Positions 26,685 through 34,674 of a stretch of 51,363 bases of DNA are shown here, in pieces. The translations under genes and the position numbers were made by a program. The notes beneath the pieces are model-generated. The model ran no database searches. It worked only from the letters and a program-made list of their open reading frames with translations, and had not been told where the DNA came from. The stretch is from assembly GCA_947487955.1 (NCBI GenBank), contig CANKYV010000009.1, forward strand, positions 1-51,363. The letters are read 5' to 3'. The first letter of the stretch is position 1. Each line of letters begins with the position of its first letter. The stretch comes from Alphaproteobacteria bacterium. GTDB taxonomy: Bacteria; Pseudomonadota; Alphaproteobacteria; Paracaedibacterales; CAITNM01.

Positions 26685-26825
26685 CTTTTTGTGTTCGGGA
26701 ATTCGGTTTAAATCCGAAGCTGTCCCTCGCAACTGTAAGTTGGGAGCGCACTTTTTATACCACTGGAGTAATCTGGGAAGGTGAAGTGAATGCTATGAAC
26801 AACGAGCCAGGAGACCGGCAAAAAG
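26685..26825 (+). ncRNA. Cobalamin (B12) riboswitch aptamer
   Basis: The conserved elements of the adenosylcobalamin riboswitch are present in order: GGGAATTCGGTTTAAATCCG, GCTGTCCCTCGCAACTGTAAG, and the B12-box GAGCCAGGAGACCGGC at 26804-26819. P1 is formed by CTTTTTG (26685-26691) with CAAAAAG (26819-26825). It sits in the leader of btuB, where B12 binding is expected to lower expression. A possible downstream control helix is described separately. Confidence 0.93.
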
Positions 26826-26869
26826 AGTGTCACTTTTTCTAGATCCGAGTGGTAGATCAAGAAGGGTAG

Positions 26870-26907
26870 CCTATGGGTGGCGCGCTTATATTATGCGAAC
26901 CTAGAGG
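26870..26907 (+). promoter_or_regulatory. Predicted ribosome-site-sequestering hairpin after the riboswitch
   Basis: CCTATGGGT (26870-26878) can pair with ACCTAGAGG (26899-26907), with one mismatch and one G-U pair. The right arm contains AGAGG, the ribosome site six bases before the GTG start of btuB. This suggests translational control by the riboswitch. The pairing was judged by eye, without a folding calculation. Confidence 0.4.
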
Positions 26908-26913
26908 CAATTT

Positions 26914-28683
26914 GTGCGCTTATTTTTATGTATTATATTGACGGCTTCATTGTCTGCTTCAACTGTTGTTTTGGCGCCTATTATTGTAAAAGCAAAAAAA
27001 GAATTGCCAGTTTCTACGTGGCAATTTGTTGAGTCGCTATCCACTGCACATGTGACAATGCCTGGATTTGAAGAACAACAGCTAAAGAATATTCCAGGTG
27101 TTGCAACCACCACAAATGGTAATTCTGGTCAACTTACAATGATTAAGATTCAAGGGGCAGGTTCAGAATATACCAAAGTACTTTGGTCTGGTCTTAGTAT
27201 TAGTGAAATGCGAGCAGATGCATCTTTAATTCCTTTTTCAACGGGAAAAGTTGAAGTTATAAAAGGCATACATTGTGCTGAATATGGTAATGGAGCTATT
27301 GGAGGTGTGGTCAACGTTATTCCATTTTCAATGCCTGATGATCAAAATGGCGGATTAAAAGTTAGCAGAGGAAATTATGCTCAAGCCGGTCATTTATGGT
27401 GGCGTCAAAAAACTAAAGATGGATTTTCATTGCAGCAGCATATAGAAGATGACGCATTTCATGGAAAAAATTCGATTCCGAAGCGATACCAGGCAAAATA
27501 TCCAACAGCAAAAAGCCCTGAAACAGAGAAACGATATTTTTTAAATCAGCTTGGTTTTGATAGTCATCATGTCAAAACAGAATTGCAAATTGGGTTGATT
27601 AAATCAGCTTCTACAGGCAGTGACACCTCTTTAGTTAGTCCGTATGATTCTAGATCAAAGAGAACGCTGCAGATTTATGTGTTTGAGCTTGAAGGAAAGC
27701 ATGACAATGTTCAACCTTTCTTAAAGGTTTTAAATACGATAACAAATGCTCAAGATTTTTCTCCTTATCAGAACACCATGAATGCCAACCGAAGTGAAAG
27801 TGGTAAGGCAAAAATTGGTGTGAGAATAAAGTATGATTTAGTGACATTTGAGCCTATTGCAGAATATCATCATAATACTCTTGATCGTCCAGAATTTAAG
27901 CAGCAAAAAAATGATGAATATGCATTTGCGCAAGGTATTCATTTAAATGGAGGTACATTTAAGTGGAAAAACTGGGCGCGTGTTCAAAAAGCAGATCATT
28001 ACAGCCCTGTTTATGCGTTCAGTTCAAGCTTATTAAAAACACATAATGATACTGAATTTTCAATTCATCTAGGTACTGGTTTTAGAATGCCTGATTTATA
28101 CCTGTTGAATGATAAAAAATATGGCAATAAAAATTTAAAAAATGAATCAGCTTATGGCGGAAATATAGGTATTGCGCAAAAAACGAAGGTTGGAATTTTT
28201 AATGTTCTTGTTTTCAAAACTGAATATAAAAATCAAATTACGTATCAAAATAGTAGATATGTAAATCTTGGTAGAGCAAGGCAAGAAGGTTTTGAAGTAG
28301 GGTGGAAAAACAAAGTAGGCTCATGGGGAGCAGAACTGTCAGGGATGTATGCTGATTCGGTAAGCCTTAAGCCCAAAATAAATCTTATGAATGTTCCAAA
28401 AACATCAGTTCATGGTAGAATTTTTTATGAACAAGATGATGTTGCAACGAGTGTTGGTTGGCGTTACATAGGTCATCAAACGCAGCCAGATTTTGAGCAG
28501 TATAATGTTCGTATTAAGCGTGGTGGCTATCCTGTGTTTTTTGGGGATTTTCAATATAAGTTTAAGGAACAAGCAACGTGGTTTGTGTGTGTTGAAAATG
28601 CATTGGCAAGAAAAATTGAAAGTCCTATAGGTTATAGAAATCCAGGATTTCAGATCAACACAGGGATAAATATAACATGGTAA
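26914..28683 (+). CDS. btuB: TonB-dependent outer-membrane receptor, probable B12 transporter
   Basis: A 589-residue outer-membrane TonB-dependent receptor. The signal peptide is followed by a TonB-box-like segment VLAPIIVKAKK. The plug domain contains LKNIPGVATTTNGNSG, MIKIQGAG, VLWSGLSISE and EVIKGIHCAEYGNGAIGG. The beta-barrel ends in GINITW, a typical terminal outer-membrane strand. A cobalamin riboswitch lies just upstream, so the likely cargo is vitamin B12 or a relative. Start: GTG at 26914 with AGAGG six bases before. A TonB-like gene overlaps its 3' end by seven bases. Confidence 0.9.
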   Translation: MRLFLCIILTASLSASTVVLAPIIVKAKKELPVSTWQFVESLSTAHVTMPGFEEQQLKNIPGVATTTNGNSGQLTMIKIQGAGSEYTKVLWSGLSISEMRADASLIPFSTGKVEVIKGIHCAEYGNGAIGGVVNVIPFSMPDDQNGGLKVSRGNYAQAGHLWWRQKTKDGFSLQQHIEDDAFHGKNSIPKRYQAKYPTAKSPETEKRYFLNQLGFDSHHVKTELQIGLIKSASTGSDTSLVSPYDSRSKRTLQIYVFELEGKHDNVQPFLKVLNTITNAQDFSPYQNTMNANRSESGKAKIGVRIKYDLVTFEPIAEYHHNTLDRPEFKQQKNDEYAFAQGIHLNGGTFKWKNWARVQKADHYSPVYAFSSSLLKTHNDTEFSIHLGTGFRMPDLYLLNDKKYGNKNLKNESAYGGNIGIAQKTKVGIFNVLVFKTEYKNQITYQNSRYVNLGRARQEGFEVGWKNKVGSWGAELSGMYADSVSLKPKINLMNVPKTSVHGRIFYEQDDVATSVGWRYIGHQTQPDFEQYNVRIKRGGYPVFFGDFQYKFKEQATWFVCVENALARKIESPIGYRNPGFQINTGINITW

Positions 28684-29168
28684 AAATGCGTTATCTTTTT
28701 ATTGTATCTTTTTGTATTCATGGATTACTTGCATTATCTATTGGGCAATATATACAAAACCCCATTCAAAAAAAAGCACATAACTTTTCAGTGACTTTAC
28801 TGACATCATCTAAAGGAGTCGGAGAAAAGGTTAACGTGTCTTCTAAAAAAACTTCTATCAACAAAATTCAGAAAAAAAAATCAGTTACACCAACTGCAGA
28901 AAATGCTGCTCCTATGCCGTCTGTTATGTACAATCCAGCACCTGTTTATCCAGTTAATGCTAAATCTAAAGGTGAAGAAGGAATTTTTTCAGTGAAGATA
29001 TTGGTAAGTGTGAGTGGAACAGTAGAGCATGTTGAGGTTGTAACTATTCAAGGTAAAAAAGAATTGTTTGAAGAGGTATTACTCACAACCTTAAAAACTT
29101 GGCAATTTAACCCTTGTGATAAAGAAATGTCATTTGAAATTCCTATTTCGTTTCAACTAAGTGAGTAA
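28677..29168 (+). CDS. TonB-family energy transducer (C-terminal TonB domain)
   Basis: A 163-residue protein with an N-terminal membrane anchor (YLFIVSFCIHGLLALSIGQY) and a lysine-rich linker (SINKIQKKKSVTP). The C-terminal TonB domain includes APVYPVNAKSKGEEG and KTWQFNPCDKE. TonB delivers proton-motive energy from ExbBD-type motors to outer-membrane receptors. It is shorter than classical TonB and lacks the long Pro-rich region. The start at 28677 overlaps btuB, so it is likely a partner dedicated to that receptor. No exbB or exbD is in the window; TolQR could in principle stand in. Confidence 0.83.
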   Translation: MVKMRYLFIVSFCIHGLLALSIGQYIQNPIQKKAHNFSVTLLTSSKGVGEKVNVSSKKTSINKIQKKKSVTPTAENAAPMPSVMYNPAPVYPVNAKSKGEEGIFSVKILVSVSGTVEHVEVVTIQGKKELFEEVLLTTLKTWQFNPCDKEMSFEIPISFQLSE

Positions 29169-29208
29169 ATTAGGTACACTGGCAAAAATAATTACGTTTA
29201 AAGATTTA

Positions 29209-29793
29209 ATGAAATTAATCACTGGATCACCACAGTTGCACTCCTTCGTGATGACGACAACGCAATCGTCATTGCGAGTCGAAGGCGTGGCAATCCAGTG
29301 GATAATATCTTTTTTGATAGTGTTCTTATCTATTAGTGTCTGCGTTTGTAAAGAGTCAGCACCGAAAAATTTAGCAAACGATATTCAAATTAAAGCTGAC
29401 AATATGCAGTACAGCACGTCGCGCAATCATGCAGATGCGAATGGTAATGCAATATTATCTTATATAGTTAATGATTCGCTCGTCACACTAAAAGCTGATG
29501 ATTTACATGCAGATTTTGATGAACATGGAAACTTAACAAGTGCAGTAGCTGAAGGACATGTTGAAATTGAATACAAAGATACCAAACTGCTTGCTACAAA
29601 ATGCACTCATAATTTCAATGCAAATGCTGCTGTATGTACAGGCGAAGATGTGCAACTTCTGCAAAATAAGGATGAATTGCATGGCAGAAAAGCTACTCTT
29701 GACATTCAGACGCATGTTTTTACAATGCAAGCAGATCCGCAAGAGCAAGTTACTTGTGTAGTCTATCCAAAAAAGAAGGAAGATAAAAAATAA
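29209..29793 (+). CDS. lptA: LptA-like LPS transport protein with a palindromic insert
   Basis: LptA forms the periplasmic bridge that carries lipopolysaccharide from inner to outer membrane. The mature region matches the OstA/LptA fold: DIQIKADNMQYSTSRNHADA, LKADDLHADFDEHGN, SAVAEGHVEI, LLATKCTHNFN, LHGRKATLDI. The N-terminus is odd: an 81-base palindrome (29220-29300) is inserted in frame within the signal peptide. Start is uncertain: ATG 29209 is used here, GTG 29161 (overlapping the tonB stop) and ATG 29251 are alternatives. lptB follows directly; its predicted start overlaps the stop codon. Confidence 0.82.
   Translation: MKLITGSPQLHSFVMTTTQSSLRVEGVAIQWIISFLIVFLSISVCVCKESAPKNLANDIQIKADNMQYSTSRNHADANGNAILSYIVNDSLVTLKADDLHADFDEHGNLTSAVAEGHVEIEYKDTKLLATKCTHNFNANAAVCTGEDVQLLQNKDELHGRKATLDIQTHVFTMQADPQEQVTCVVYPKKKEDKK
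29220..29300. repeat. Rickettsia-like palindromic element inside lptA
   Basis: An 81-base imperfect inverted repeat. It begins CACTGGATCACCAC and ends GTGGCAATCCAGTG. The inner arms TGATGACG and CGTCATTG flank ACAACGCAAT. Its 27-codon length keeps the lptA frame open. The core (TGGATTGCCAC, CGTCATTGCGAG) resembles palindromic repeats I know from Rickettsia genomes, a comparison from memory. I noticed no other copy in the window. Confidence 0.75.
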
Positions 29794-30512
29794 GAACTCT
29801 TAAAGCTCAAAAATTAACGAAAACCTTTCAAAAGCGCATGGTGCTAAAAGGAATAGATCTCTCTTTATGCTCAGGTGAAGTTGTTGGTTTGCTTGGTCCA
29901 AATGGAGCTGGAAAAACCACGTGTTTTTCTATTATTACAGGTTTAATCATGCCTGATTCTGGCAGCATTTTTCTAGATGATGAAGATATTACAGATTTTC
30001 CAATGTATAAGAGAGCGCGGATGGGAATTAGCTATTTGCCGCAAGATGCATCAATTTTTCGAGGGCTTAATGTTGAAGATAATATTCGTACAGCTCTTGA
30101 GCGAGTAGAATCAGACCCAGATCATCAGCAAGAACGTTTAGAAGAGTTATTGGATGAGTTTGGTATTACGCATTTGAGAGAAGCGCCTTCCGTAGCACTT
30201 TCTGGTGGAGAAAGGCGTCGTGTTGAAATAGCTCGTTCGCTTGCTATTAAGCCAGATTTTTTGTTTTTAGATGAGCCTTTGGCAGGTATTGACCCTATTG
30301 CTGTGCAGGACGTTAAAGATATTATTGTACGTTTAAAAAGTCATAATATCGGGATCTTAGTTACAGATCATAATGTTCGGGAAACTTTAGACGTTATAGA
30401 TAGGGCATATATTATTGCTGAAGGTAAAGTGCTTACCGAAGGTGATTCTAAGCATATTATTAATCATCCTGATGTGAGGCGCGTCTATCTAGGGGAGAAT
30501 TTTTCTTTGTAA
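29790..30512 (+). CDS. lptB: LPS export ABC ATPase LptB, probably non-ATG start
   Basis: LptB is the cytoplasmic ATPase of LptB2FG, which extracts LPS from the inner membrane. Walker A is GLLGPNGAGKTT, the signature is ALSGGERRRVEIARSLA, and Walker B is DFLFLDEPLAGIDP, with the switch histidine in VTDHN. The frame is open from ATA 29790, which gives RTLKAQKLTKTFQKRMVLKG, the conserved N-terminus, and a normal length of about 240 residues. GAAGGA lies 9 bases upstream. The only downstream ATG, at 29838, would drop the first strand. The ATA overlaps the lptA stop (ATAA). Confidence 0.85.
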   Translation: MRTLKAQKLTKTFQKRMVLKGIDLSLCSGEVVGLLGPNGAGKTTCFSIITGLIMPDSGSIFLDDEDITDFPMYKRARMGISYLPQDASIFRGLNVEDNIRTALERVESDPDHQQERLEELLDEFGITHLREAPSVALSGGERRRVEIARSLAIKPDFLFLDEPLAGIDPIAVQDVKDIIVRLKSHNIGILVTDHNVRETLDVIDRAYIIAEGKVLTEGDSKHIINHPDVRRVYLGENFSL

Positions 30513-30692
30513 TTTTAAAAATTGTTCTTTAAAGCGCATTACAATTTTTAAGGTTACTCTTTGAGAAGATTTTTGAAACCATCTAAGAATTTTAGAGCGT
30601 TTGGATTTATTTAAATTTTTTGGATATATAATTCCTTTTCTGACTTTAAAATTTATGTTAAATTTTAATAAAAGTACTGGTGGATATATCTT

Positions 30693-31340
30693 TTGGGTTA
30701 TTCTTATAAAAATTTTGAACAATTCCAGGAGCCATCCTTTGCAAATCAGTGGTCTTTCCCTTTGAAAAAGAACTCTGTTTTGATGACAAATTCATTTTCT
30801 AGTTTTTGTCCTCAAGCTCAAAAAGTTGCAAATCAAATTTCTCAACATTCTTACAATCAACATGTTTTGCAGCAGAATATGCAGCCGCATACGTATAGGC
30901 AATTTCAAGTGTTCCCTAGGTTCTCGCGTACTGTGCCTTATAATAGAGTTGCAAGACCTAAAGAGACCCTTTGGGAAGAATTTAAACGTATCTACATTAC
31001 CGAGGTAATAGCTTTTACTATGAGCAAATCAACACTTTTTACCCTAATATTCTCCTTCATGTTTTTAGGGTGTATTTTTTTTCTGAGTGGCTTTTTTACA
31101 GCAACTAACATTTATCGTGAACAACATATTGTGCATGAAGTGAGCAGGCAGCATGTGCCAACTGAAACGGCTATGCTACAAGGGCGCCCAGAAAAAAATG
31201 TAAATATGGGAACAGATATAGCGTATGCAACTCCTCAAGCTTATCAATATCAAGGAGGAGTGAAGGTCGATCAAAATAGGAGAAGACCTTCTGCTTATAC
31301 AGAACAGCAAATCATGGGTAATCAACCAAATTATCGTTAA
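30693..31340 (+). CDS. Single-pass membrane protein of unknown function
   Basis: A 215-residue protein I do not recognise. The N-terminal 90 residues are rich in Q, N, S and F. They are followed by a charged amphipathic stretch (ETLWEEFKRIYITEV) and one membrane helix at about 113-136 (TLFTLIFSFMFLGCIFFLSG). The hydrophilic tail is rich in Q, P and R. The predicted start is a TTG at 30693; ATG 30783 is an alternative that keeps the membrane segment. Neither has a strong ribosome site. It lies between lptB and gltX. The layout suggests a bitopic inner-membrane protein with its N-terminus in the cytoplasm. Confidence 0.5.
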   Translation: MGYSYKNFEQFQEPSFANQWSFPLKKNSVLMTNSFSSFCPQAQKVANQISQHSYNQHVLQQNMQPHTYRQFQVFPRFSRTVPYNRVARPKETLWEEFKRIYITEVIAFTMSKSTLFTLIFSFMFLGCIFFLSGFFTATNIYREQHIVHEVSRQHVPTETAMLQGRPEKNVNMGTDIAYATPQAYQYQGGVKVDQNRRRPSAYTEQQIMGNQPNYR

Positions 31341-31407
31341 GTAGCTATTGTTAATATTATTGGCTAGTATGATTTTTGAAAAAAATTAGTTTGGTTTTTT
31401 AGCTTTT

Positions 31408-32748
31408 ATGGTTTGTGTTCGTTTTGCGCCTTCTCCAACTGGATATCTACATATCGGTAATGCTAGAGCGGCTTTGATTAATTACCTGTATGCTCTTCGT
31501 CATGGAGGCCGTTTTATCTTAAGAATAGATGATACTGATTTAGAGCGGTCAAAGCCTGAATACGAAGAAGCTATTTATCGTGATTTTGAATGGCTCGGGG
31601 TTAAATATTCGCAGACTTTTCGTCAATCTCAGCGATTTGATCGTTATCACCAAGTTCGAAATGCGTTAATAGAAAGTGGAAGACTATATCCCTGCTATGA
31701 AACTTCTGAAGAACTTGATTTTAAACGAAAGCGTCAGATGGCTAAAGGACAGCCGCCTATTTATGATCGAGCAGCTCTTCTATTAACAGATGCTGAAAAA
31801 TCTGCTTTTGAAGCAGAGGGGCGTAGTCCTCATTGGCGTTTTAAATTGGATCATGAGCCAATTATTTGGCAAGATATGGTGCGTGGAGAAGTCAAGTATA
31901 ATGGGGCTCAGCTTAGTGATCCGGTTTTAATTAGAGCGGATGGTGTGTTCTTATATAGCTTGTGCTCGGTTGTAGATGATATTGATTATTCCATTACTCA
32001 TGTTATTCGTGGTGAAGATCATGTTACAAATACAGCGACACAAGTTCAGCTTTTCAAAGCAGTAAATGGTGAAAAAGATTTTTCTGTAACTTTTGCTCAC
32101 ACAACATTGTTAATGGATGAAGATGGTGCGCCGCTTTCAAAGCGTTTAGGAAGTTTGAGTTTAGGGCAAATGCGTGCATCGGGAATCGAACCAATGGCAA
32201 TTGCATGCTTGTTAGCAAGGTTGGGAACATCTCTTCCGATTGAGCCTTTATTAACACTAGAGGAATTAGCAAGTTCTTTTGATCTATCTATTTTTAGTCG
32301 TACACCGCCAAGATTCAGCGAAAAAGAATTGTGGGCTTTAAACCATAAGCTTTATCATCTGATGCCATTTTCGCAGATCAAAGAACGTTTAGGAGCTAGT
32401 GATTTTGCTAATTTCAGTGAACCACATTGGCGAGCGGTGCACGATAATATTGAAAAGATTGAAGATTTAAGGCCGTGGCAGGATATTTTCTTTGGGCATA
32501 TTCAAGGTACATGTTCTGATGCTGAATTTTTAAAAATAGCGCTAGATTTATTGCCTGGTGGTTCATGGGATGAAGAAACCTGGAGTATTTGGACTCAAAG
32601 CATTAAAGAGAAAACTTCACGAAAAGGCAAAGAATTGTTTATGCCACTTCGTCAAGCGCTGACCGCTATGGACCATGGACCTGAAATGAAATCTCTACTA
32701 CCGTTAATAGGTGTGGAGAAAACTAAAGAAAGATTATGCGTAATGTAA
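31408..32748 (+). CDS. gltX: Glutamyl-tRNA synthetase
   Basis: GltX charges tRNA-Glu, and in many alphaproteobacteria also tRNA-Gln for amidation. The HIGH-type motif is FAPSPTGYLHIGNARAAL at the N-terminus, and the KMSKS-type motif is APLSKRLGSLSL. Binding region FILRIDDTD is typical. At 446 residues it is slightly short, as some alphaproteobacterial GluRS copies are. These genomes often carry two gltX genes with different tRNA specificity; this sequence alone does not tell which copy it is. The arginase-family gene overlaps its 3' end by 13 bases. Confidence 0.93.
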   Translation: MVCVRFAPSPTGYLHIGNARAALINYLYALRHGGRFILRIDDTDLERSKPEYEEAIYRDFEWLGVKYSQTFRQSQRFDRYHQVRNALIESGRLYPCYETSEELDFKRKRQMAKGQPPIYDRAALLLTDAEKSAFEAEGRSPHWRFKLDHEPIIWQDMVRGEVKYNGAQLSDPVLIRADGVFLYSLCSVVDDIDYSITHVIRGEDHVTNTATQVQLFKAVNGEKDFSVTFAHTTLLMDEDGAPLSKRLGSLSLGQMRASGIEPMAIACLLARLGTSLPIEPLLTLEELASSFDLSIFSRTPPRFSEKELWALNHKLYHLMPFSQIKERLGASDFANFSEPHWRAVHDNIEKIEDLRPWQDIFFGHIQGTCSDAEFLKIALDLLPGGSWDEETWSIWTQSIKEKTSRKGKELFMPLRQALTAMDHGPEMKSLLPLIGVEKTKERLCVM

Positions 32749-33626
32749 CAGTTATTTTAGCGGCATCAGGTTGGGGCGCAGGAAATTTTGCAACGGCTGA
32801 TGGTGCATTAACTGTATTGCAATATCAACTTCTTAATAGTTTATTTGAATATCCTGATATCCATGCAGAGGTGTATTATGCTCAGTGGCATTTAAACTCA
32901 CATCAAAAAAGTAAAAGTTATTCAATAGAACAAAGACGTAAATACGTATTGCAATCAGCTCGCTGGGTGAGTGAGCTAGTAGAAAAAGCAGTTTGTAAGG
33001 GAAATTTTGTTTTAGTTATTGGAGGAGATCACTCACTTGCTATGGGCACTTGGAGTGGCGCGAAGAATGCCGATAAAGATTTTGGGTTGATTTGGATTGA
33101 TGCACATATGGATGCGCATACATATGAGACAACTGCATCGTACAATCCTCATGGAATGCCTGTGGCGGCGTTGTTGGGAATGGGAGATAGTGAATTTGTT
33201 GGTCTTGCAAAAAATTCACCTGCGTTAAATCCTTCTGCGCTTATACAAACAGGAATTCGTAGCTTTGAAGAGGAAGAGAAGTCTCTTTTAGGGAGGTTAG
33301 CTGTTAGTATCACGTATCATCAAAAGAGCCATTCATATAGTGGGGTTGAGAACTTTTCTAAAAGCAGAGAGACCTTATTAAAAACGTATCCGTTTTTTGC
33401 TGTGAGTCTTGATATCGATGGGATTGATCCAACTTATTGTCCTGGAACAGGTACTCCAGAAGGAGAAGGGTTGGAATTAGATGATATTATTCAATCTCTT
33501 AAAGGGATTTTGTTTGATTCGAGTTGTATTGGCTTAGAAATTGTTGAATATAATCCGTTTTTGGATCGTGGACATATTACATTTAATGCGGTTAAAAAAA
33601 TTATAGATACTATTAAAATTCTGTAA
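32736..33626 (+). CDS. Arginase/agmatinase-family ureohydrolase
   Basis: A 296-residue member of the ureohydrolase family, which hydrolyses a guanidino group with a binuclear Mn2+ centre. The metal motifs are complete: GGDHSLAMG, IDAHMDAH, and SLDIDGIDP, with the glutamate region GLEIVEYNPFLD. Arginase is the likeliest activity, but agmatinase or formimidoylglutamase cannot be excluded. It overlaps gltX, so it shares its transcript. No other arginine-catabolic gene is in the window. Confidence 0.85.
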   Translation: MRNVTVILAASGWGAGNFATADGALTVLQYQLLNSLFEYPDIHAEVYYAQWHLNSHQKSKSYSIEQRRKYVLQSARWVSELVEKAVCKGNFVLVIGGDHSLAMGTWSGAKNADKDFGLIWIDAHMDAHTYETTASYNPHGMPVAALLGMGDSEFVGLAKNSPALNPSALIQTGIRSFEEEEKSLLGRLAVSITYHQKSHSYSGVENFSKSRETLLKTYPFFAVSLDIDGIDPTYCPGTGTPEGEGLELDDIIQSLKGILFDSSCIGLEIVEYNPFLDRGHITFNAVKKIIDTIKIL

Positions 33627-33654
33627 TTACTATTTGCTTTGTAAAATTGATGTA

Positions 33655-33683
33655 TTGTCAAAAGTCATCGCAAAAGCTATAAA
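33655..33683 (+). promoter_or_regulatory. Sigma-70-type promoter of trxA
   Basis: TTGTCA (33655-33660) and TATAAA (33678-33683) are separated by 17 bases. The start of transcription would fall near 33690, which supports the ATG at 33728. Confidence 0.6.
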
Positions 33684-33727
33684 AAACGTCTACAATTAAA
33701 ATGAGTTTTAAATTTAGGAGAGTGTAC

Positions 33728-34042
33728 ATGCTAGCGGTTACCGACGAAACTTTTGAGCAAGAGGTTTTAAAGTCTTCAGTACCAGTCGTTGTTGATTTTT
33801 GGGCTGAATGGTGTGGCCCGTGCCGCATGTTAACTCCTATTTTGGAAGAATTAGCGCCAGAAGTTACAAATAAAGCTATTATTGTAAAGGTAAATATTGA
33901 TCAGAATCCCCAAACAGCAAGTAAGCTAGGTGTTCGTAGCATTCCTACAATGATTTTATTTAAAGATGGACAGGCTATTAGTAACATGGTGGGGGTTAAC
34001 CCTAAACCAAAGATAAAGACTTGGATTGAGTCTAATATCTAA
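33728..34042 (+). CDS. trxA: Thioredoxin
   Basis: A 104-residue thioredoxin, the general cytoplasmic disulfide reductant. The active site is [10 protein letters not shown] near residues 25-34, and the cis-proline lies in [13 protein letters not shown]. The start at 33728 is preferred because AGGAG lies seven bases before it and the predicted promoter puts the transcript start at about 33690. A start at 33701 would leave a very short leader and add nine unusual residues. It is a stand-alone gene next to tRNA-Asn. Confidence 0.96.
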   Translation: MLAVTDETFEQEVLKSSVPVVVDFWAEWCGPCRMLTPILEELAPEVTNKAIIVKVNIDQNPQTASKLGVRSIPTMILFKDGQAISNMVGVNPKPKIKTWIESNI

Positions 34043-34135
34043 ATGGCTTAATTTTTAAAAAATTGAAGTATTTACGGAAAAGTTTAGACGATATCTTTTC
34101 AAAAGTGCACATTTGTGTTAAACATAATCATACAT

Positions 34136-34211
34136 TCCCCGGTAGCTCAGTTGGTAGAGCAAGTGGCTGTTAACCACTGGGTCAGCGGTTCGAGTCCGTT
34201 CCGGGGAGCCA
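34136..34211 (+). tRNA. tRNA-Asn (anticodon GUU)
   Basis: A 76-base cloverleaf begins TCCCCGGTAGCTCAG and ends with encoded CCA. The acceptor strands TCCCCGG and CCGGGGA pair fully. The anticodon arm GTGG-CTGTTAA-CCAC gives GUU. The T arm contains GGTTCGAGTCC. Confidence 0.97.
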
Positions 34212-34261
34212 TCTTTGAATTTCCACCTTCATAATACTAAGATTAACATGTCGCTTTTTTC

Positions 34262-34290
34262 TTGACGGAAGCCATGGGATTTTCTATAAA
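34262..34290 (+). promoter_or_regulatory. Sigma-70-type promoter of rpsT
   Basis: TTGACG (34262-34267) and TATAAA (34285-34290) are separated by 17 bases, close to the optimum. Transcription would start about 22 bases before the ATG at 34320. Confidence 0.7.
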
Positions 34291-34319
34291 GTACGACAGG
34301 ATATTAATAAATTTTTGAT

Positions 34320-34601
34320 ATGGCAAACCACAAGAACTCAAAAAAGGCTATTCGTCAGACAGAGCGTCGCACAGGAGTGAATCGCAATCGTATGACACGT
34401 ATGCGTAGTTTTGTAAAAAGTGCTGAAAAAGCTTTAGGAATGCATAATACACCGGCTGTTTCTTTTGAAGAAGCAAAGGTGGCAGTAGTTGCTGCAGAAA
34501 GTGCAATGATGAAAGTTGCTAAGACGGGAATTATTCATAAAAATTTTGTTTCAAGAAAAGTTTCTCGCTTGGTTGCGCGGTTGAAGGCAATTGCTTCTTA
34601 A
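34320..34601 (+). CDS. rpsT: 30S ribosomal protein S20
   Basis: S20 binds 16S rRNA early in 30S assembly. The 93-residue basic protein starts MANHKNSKKAIRQTERR, the standard S20 opening, and ends with the conserved VSRKVSRLVARLKAI. It has its own promoter and a strong terminator, so it is a separate unit. Its 5' leader has no strong ribosome site. Confidence 0.97.
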   Translation: MANHKNSKKAIRQTERRTGVNRNRMTRMRSFVKSAEKALGMHNTPAVSFEEAKVAVVAAESAMMKVAKTGIIHKNFVSRKVSRLVARLKAIAS

Positions 34602-34629
34602 GCAATTTCTGCAATTTGTGAAATAGAGG

Positions 34630-34655
34630 CCCGCTTTTTTTGAGCGGGTTTTTTT
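34630..34655 (+). terminator. Rho-independent terminator of rpsT
   Basis: CCCGCT and AGCGGG form a 6-base G+C-rich stem around a seven-base loop, followed by seven T. It lies 28 bases after the rpsT stop. Confidence 0.9.
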
Positions 34656-34674
34656 ATACTTTTGAGAAAATGCT

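Noticed and set aside
30489-30722. Minus-strand 77-codon frame after lptB
   Set aside because: AT-rich, lysine-rich, no ribosome site or family features; overlaps the lptB end and the next gene.
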